Part shown: one piece after another, positions 39,494-39,662 of the stretch
Layout of the letters: every line of letters begins with the position of its first letter
Position numbering within the stretch: position 1 is the first letter of the stretch
NCBI GenBank assembly: GCA_944388695.1
Contig: CALXJT010000010.1
Span: forward strand, 1-39,662
Direction of reading: 5' to 3'
From: an uncultured Clostridia bacterium
GTDB lineage: Bacteria; Bacillota; Clostridia; TANB77; CAG-508
DNA length: 39,662 nucleotides
The notes under the pieces: model-generated
Told to the model about the DNA's origin: nothing
Databases searched by the model: none
The model's input: the letters and a program-made list of their open reading frames with translations, nothing else
Translations under genes and position numbers: made by a program

Positions 39494-39523
39494 AACAAAT
39501 GTCACTGGAGTGACGAGAAAAAT

Positions 39524-39609
39524 GGGTAGGTGGCCGAGTGGCTAAAGGCGGCAGACTGTAAATCTGTTCTCATTTGAGTACGATGGTTCGAATCCATCCC
39601 TGCCCACCA
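39524..39609 (+). tRNA. tRNA-Tyr (anticodon GTA)
   Basis: A class II tRNA with long variable arm. The acceptor stem GGGTAGG (39524-39530) pairs with CCTGCCC (39599-39605), followed by discriminator A and an encoded CCA. The D arm contains GCCGAGTGGCTAAAGGC. Anticodon stem GCAGA/TCTGT carries loop CTGTAAA, with GTA at 39558-39560. The long variable arm follows (about TTCTCATTTGAGTA), then the T arm GATGGTTCGAATCCATC. The long variable arm and GTA anticodon together mark tyrosine. Confidence 0.97.
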
Positions 39610-39662
39610 ATAACGAATCTATTCGAACTAATTGAATAGTGAGATACAAAAATCAATCAGAA

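Overview
The window is very AT-rich DNA (A-rich codons, AGGAGG-type ribosome sites, occasional GTG/TTG starts) from a Gram-positive, endospore-forming member of the Clostridia. Sporulation is indicated by spoIVA with a sigma-E-like promoter and by a small membrane protein behind a sigma-G-like promoter. WhiA, 6S RNA, a FemAB-type peptidoglycan enzyme and a LonC-type protease fit the same lineage. An uncultured gut-type Clostridia genome is my inference; I cannot name a species.

Layout. 1-1240: an IS91-like rolling-circle (HUH) transposase with the tail of an upstream ORF. 1288-3003: a secreted pilin-like protein. Its prepilin signal is interrupted by a short palindromic segment, and its last ~45 codons differ sharply in base composition, resembling the variable region of a diversity-generating retroelement (DGR) target. 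It is followed by a GC-rich hairpin and a long AT palindrome. 3197-9535: envelope and housekeeping block (FemAB transferase, alanine racemase-like enzyme, DUF1189-like membrane protein, FtsH, N-terminal transketolase subunit). 9536-10193: 6S RNA. 10194-12632: coiled-coil protein with a very long acidic tail. 12825-17784: prmC, whiA, hemW, then a condensation/acetyltransferase-like protein overlapping a membrane protein. 17816-21940: MarR-controlled heterodimeric ABC exporter; the marR gene carries a one-base frameshift. 21945-24587: tandem repeats, HAD phosphatase, a small acidic ORF, rlmN. 24891-26675: an unrecognised HTH protein with a PIN-like central region. 26819-30735: spoIVA, a eukaryotic-type UDP-sugar pyrophosphorylase, and a GlmU-like beta-helix acyltransferase. 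30901-35308: four-TM protein, YetF-like DUF421 and DUF4363 pair, LonC-like protease. 35719-38062: TetR regulator and acyl-CoA synthetase. 38266-39213: unknown protein. 39524-39609: tRNA-Tyr.

Two families of dispersed palindromic repeats lie between genes. One is built on GGGACACTCCATTTTGTTCGG (12.6, 22.0 and 32.8 kb). The other is built on GGACnnGTCC plus ATTGACCATT (35.5 kb, with a possible relative at 8.6 kb). They look like REP/MITE-type elements, and one copy serves as a bidirectional terminator.

The most unusual items are the putative hypermutation target at 1288-2790, the frameshifted MarR with intact operator, the HTH/PIN-like protein, the acidic-tail protein, and the separated pair that together could replace GlmU. 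No reverse transcriptase, template repeat or CRISPR array is visible, so the DGR idea depends on sequence outside the window.
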